IMG/VR virus record: IMGVR_UViG_3300044614_001157
Coordinates: 1-24,102 of that record
From: a virus
Direction: 5' to 3' (one strand)
DNA length: 24,102 bases
The position numbers were made by a program, and so were the translations under genes. Below the pieces are notes generated by a model. The model was not told the DNA's origin and ran no database searches. It saw nothing but the letters and a program-made list of their open reading frames with translations. This document shows, piece after piece, positions 23,268 through 24,102 of the stretch. The stretch's first letter is position 1, and every line of letters starts with the position of its first letter.

Positions 23268-23452
23268 ACAACAACCCCTTTGATCCAAATATGTTTAAAA
23301 ATTTGGAAAACGTAATGAAAGGTTTTCAACAACCACAAAACAATAACGGATTTTTTAATTTTAATAAGATTAAAAAATATTTAATAACATTTATTGTTTC
23401 AATATTTGTGTCAGGATTTGCATTAGGATTGGCAATTGGATTATTATTTTAA
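23264..23452 (+). CDS. small single-span membrane protein
   Basis: A 62-residue protein with an Asn/Gln/Phe-rich N-terminus (NNNPFDPNMFKNLENVMKGF) and a C-terminal membrane helix (YLITFIVSIFVSGFALGLAI). The N-terminus should face the cytoplasm. No family is recognised. It overlaps the zinc ribbon gene by 4 bases. Confidence 0.76.
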   Translation: MNNNPFDPNMFKNLENVMKGFQQPQNNNGFFNFNKIKKYLITFIVSIFVSGFALGLAIGLLF

Positions 23453-23464
23453 AATTAAAAAGGC

Positions 23465-23614
23465 ATGGAAAAAGTAATTGAAGTAAATTTAGGAATTGGA
23501 ATGAATATGTTATTCCCTGAAACAGTAAAGATCGTTATTGAAGACGATACAGATGATGAAACAACTAAAAAACCAAGTAAGGTTAAACCGGAAATAGAAA
23601 TAGAAAAGGAGTAG
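23465..23614 (+). CDS. small acidic protein
   Basis: ATG at 23465 opens 49 codons (MEKVIEVNLGIGMNMLFPET...) ending in an acidic, Lys/Pro-rich tail and a TAG stop. It follows the preceding gene by 12 bases in the same direction. Composition and placement look like a real gene, but it is too short to classify. Confidence 0.6.
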   Translation: MEKVIEVNLGIGMNMLFPETVKIVIEDDTDDETTKKPSKVKPEIEIEKE

Positions 23615-23666
23615 GGGTTTACCCTATATTTTAACAAAAAAACTTTTTTAATCAAAATAAATTGTT

Positions 23667-23674
23667 TAAGTTTG
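23667..23674 (+). promoter_or_regulatory. possible host-type -7 element
   Basis: TAAGTTTG lies 17 bases before the ATG at 23692. No clear TTG is present at the -33 position, so the call is weak. Confidence 0.35.
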
Positions 23675-23691
23675 TATAAAAAAGATAGAAA

Positions 23692-24102
23692 ATGAAAAAC
23701 ATACATTTATTACCAACAGAAAAACCAAGTAGGTTAACTAAACCTGGTGGGAGTTCATCCATTAAACTTTATACTAATGGATTAACTAACACACCAAAAG
23801 GACATTGTAAGAATTATCATTTATACATCACTTCTAACGAAGAAATTAAAGAAGGAGATTATGGATTAATTGGAAAAGAAGTTGGTAAAATTATATTAAC
23901 TGAAGATGGGTATGAATTTTTAATTGGCAAAGGAGTTTCTTATGAATATGGAGATTATCATTCTTTGCAAAAAGTTTGTAAAAAAATCATCCTGACAACA
24001 GACCAAGATTTAATCGCAGATGGTGTACAAGCTATTGATGATGAGTTCTTAGAATGGTTTGTTAAGAATCCAAGTTGTGAGTTTGTTGAAATTAGAAAAT
24101 AT
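23692..24102 (+). CDS. phage protein of unknown function, 3' end outside window
   Basis: 137 codons are visible before the window ends, with no stop. The sequence runs KNIHLLPTEKPSRLTKPGGS, then YHLYITSNEEIKEGDYGLIG, KKIILTTDQDLIADGVQAID and DEFLEWFVKNPSCEFVEI. The last two segments are a motif that I recall from many short phage proteins of Bacteroidota and other phages; their function is not known. It is preceded by a weak host-type promoter and a 77-base gap. Confidence 0.85.
   Translation, partial: MKNIHLLPTEKPSRLTKPGGSSSIKLYTNGLTNTPKGHCKNYHLYITSNEEIKEGDYGLIGKEVGKIILTEDGYEFLIGKGVSYEYGDYHSLQKVCKKIILTTDQDLIADGVQAIDDEFLEWFVKNPSCEFVEIRKY

Overview
The window looks like part of the genome of a large, tailed, double-stranded DNA phage that infects a member of the Bacteroidota. 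The evidence is tightly packed small genes, nearly all on the + strand, with 4-base stop/start overlaps; an endolysin and a holin-like gene; AT-rich coding DNA without Shine-Dalgarno sites; and repeated promoters of the Bacteroidota housekeeping type (TTTG, 19-20 bases, TAnnTTTG). All genes use the standard bacterial code.

Layout. (1) 1-2046: the end of a large, probably virion-associated protein, then two small proteins that start with the same 22-residue tag. (2) 2050-11075: about 9 kb of RNA genes, visibly richer in G+C than the protein genes. I find 26 convincing or probable tRNAs plus several tRNA-like hybrids. If the imperfect Ala-like gene is counted, all 20 amino acids are covered, and there is an initiator tRNA. 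The block also holds an HNH nuclease, a DNA methyltransferase, an RNase H-fold protein, a tagged protein with a KWC motif, a PD-(D/E)XK nuclease and tiny ORFs. The spaces between tRNAs are not empty: many hold compact structured RNAs closed by stems of 7-11 bp and fitted almost exactly between tRNA ends. Two of these RNA families occur twice, one of them with compensatory base-pair changes. BoxA-like antitermination sequences occur four times, as in Bacteroidota rRNA leaders. (3) 11095-12092: small membrane proteins and the only minus-strand gene, an L,D-transpeptidase-like enzyme. (4) 12160-16787: a complete two-component system (PAS-PAS histidine kinase and receiver protein), a membrane-anchored coiled-coil protein, a GH19 endolysin, an unknown protein and a small holin-like protein, ending at a terminator. 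(5) 16860-24102: a GAF-like membrane protein, an HExxH peptidase-like protein with a diverged copy of the tag, then many short early-type genes. These include three small lipoproteins, several one- or two-span membrane proteins, a prohibitin/SPFH homologue, a zinc ribbon protein and a gene cut by the window end.

Two promoter classes are visible. The host-like one precedes tRNA/ncRNA units and small accessory genes, and in three places the ATG lies exactly 4 bases after TTTG, suggesting leaderless messages. The second is a phage-specific ATATTTATAA-like element, seen upstream of tagged, structural, kinase and holin genes and, in the correct orientation, upstream of the minus-strand gene.

The most interesting material is the tRNA-punctuated set of structured RNAs (3319-4017, 7390-7600, 8052-9824, 10313-10957), which I cannot assign to any RNA family I know, followed by the kinase/receiver/lysis gene order and the shared N-terminal tag ending in a prohead-protease-like I-x-E site. 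Functions for all of these are inferred from sequence alone.
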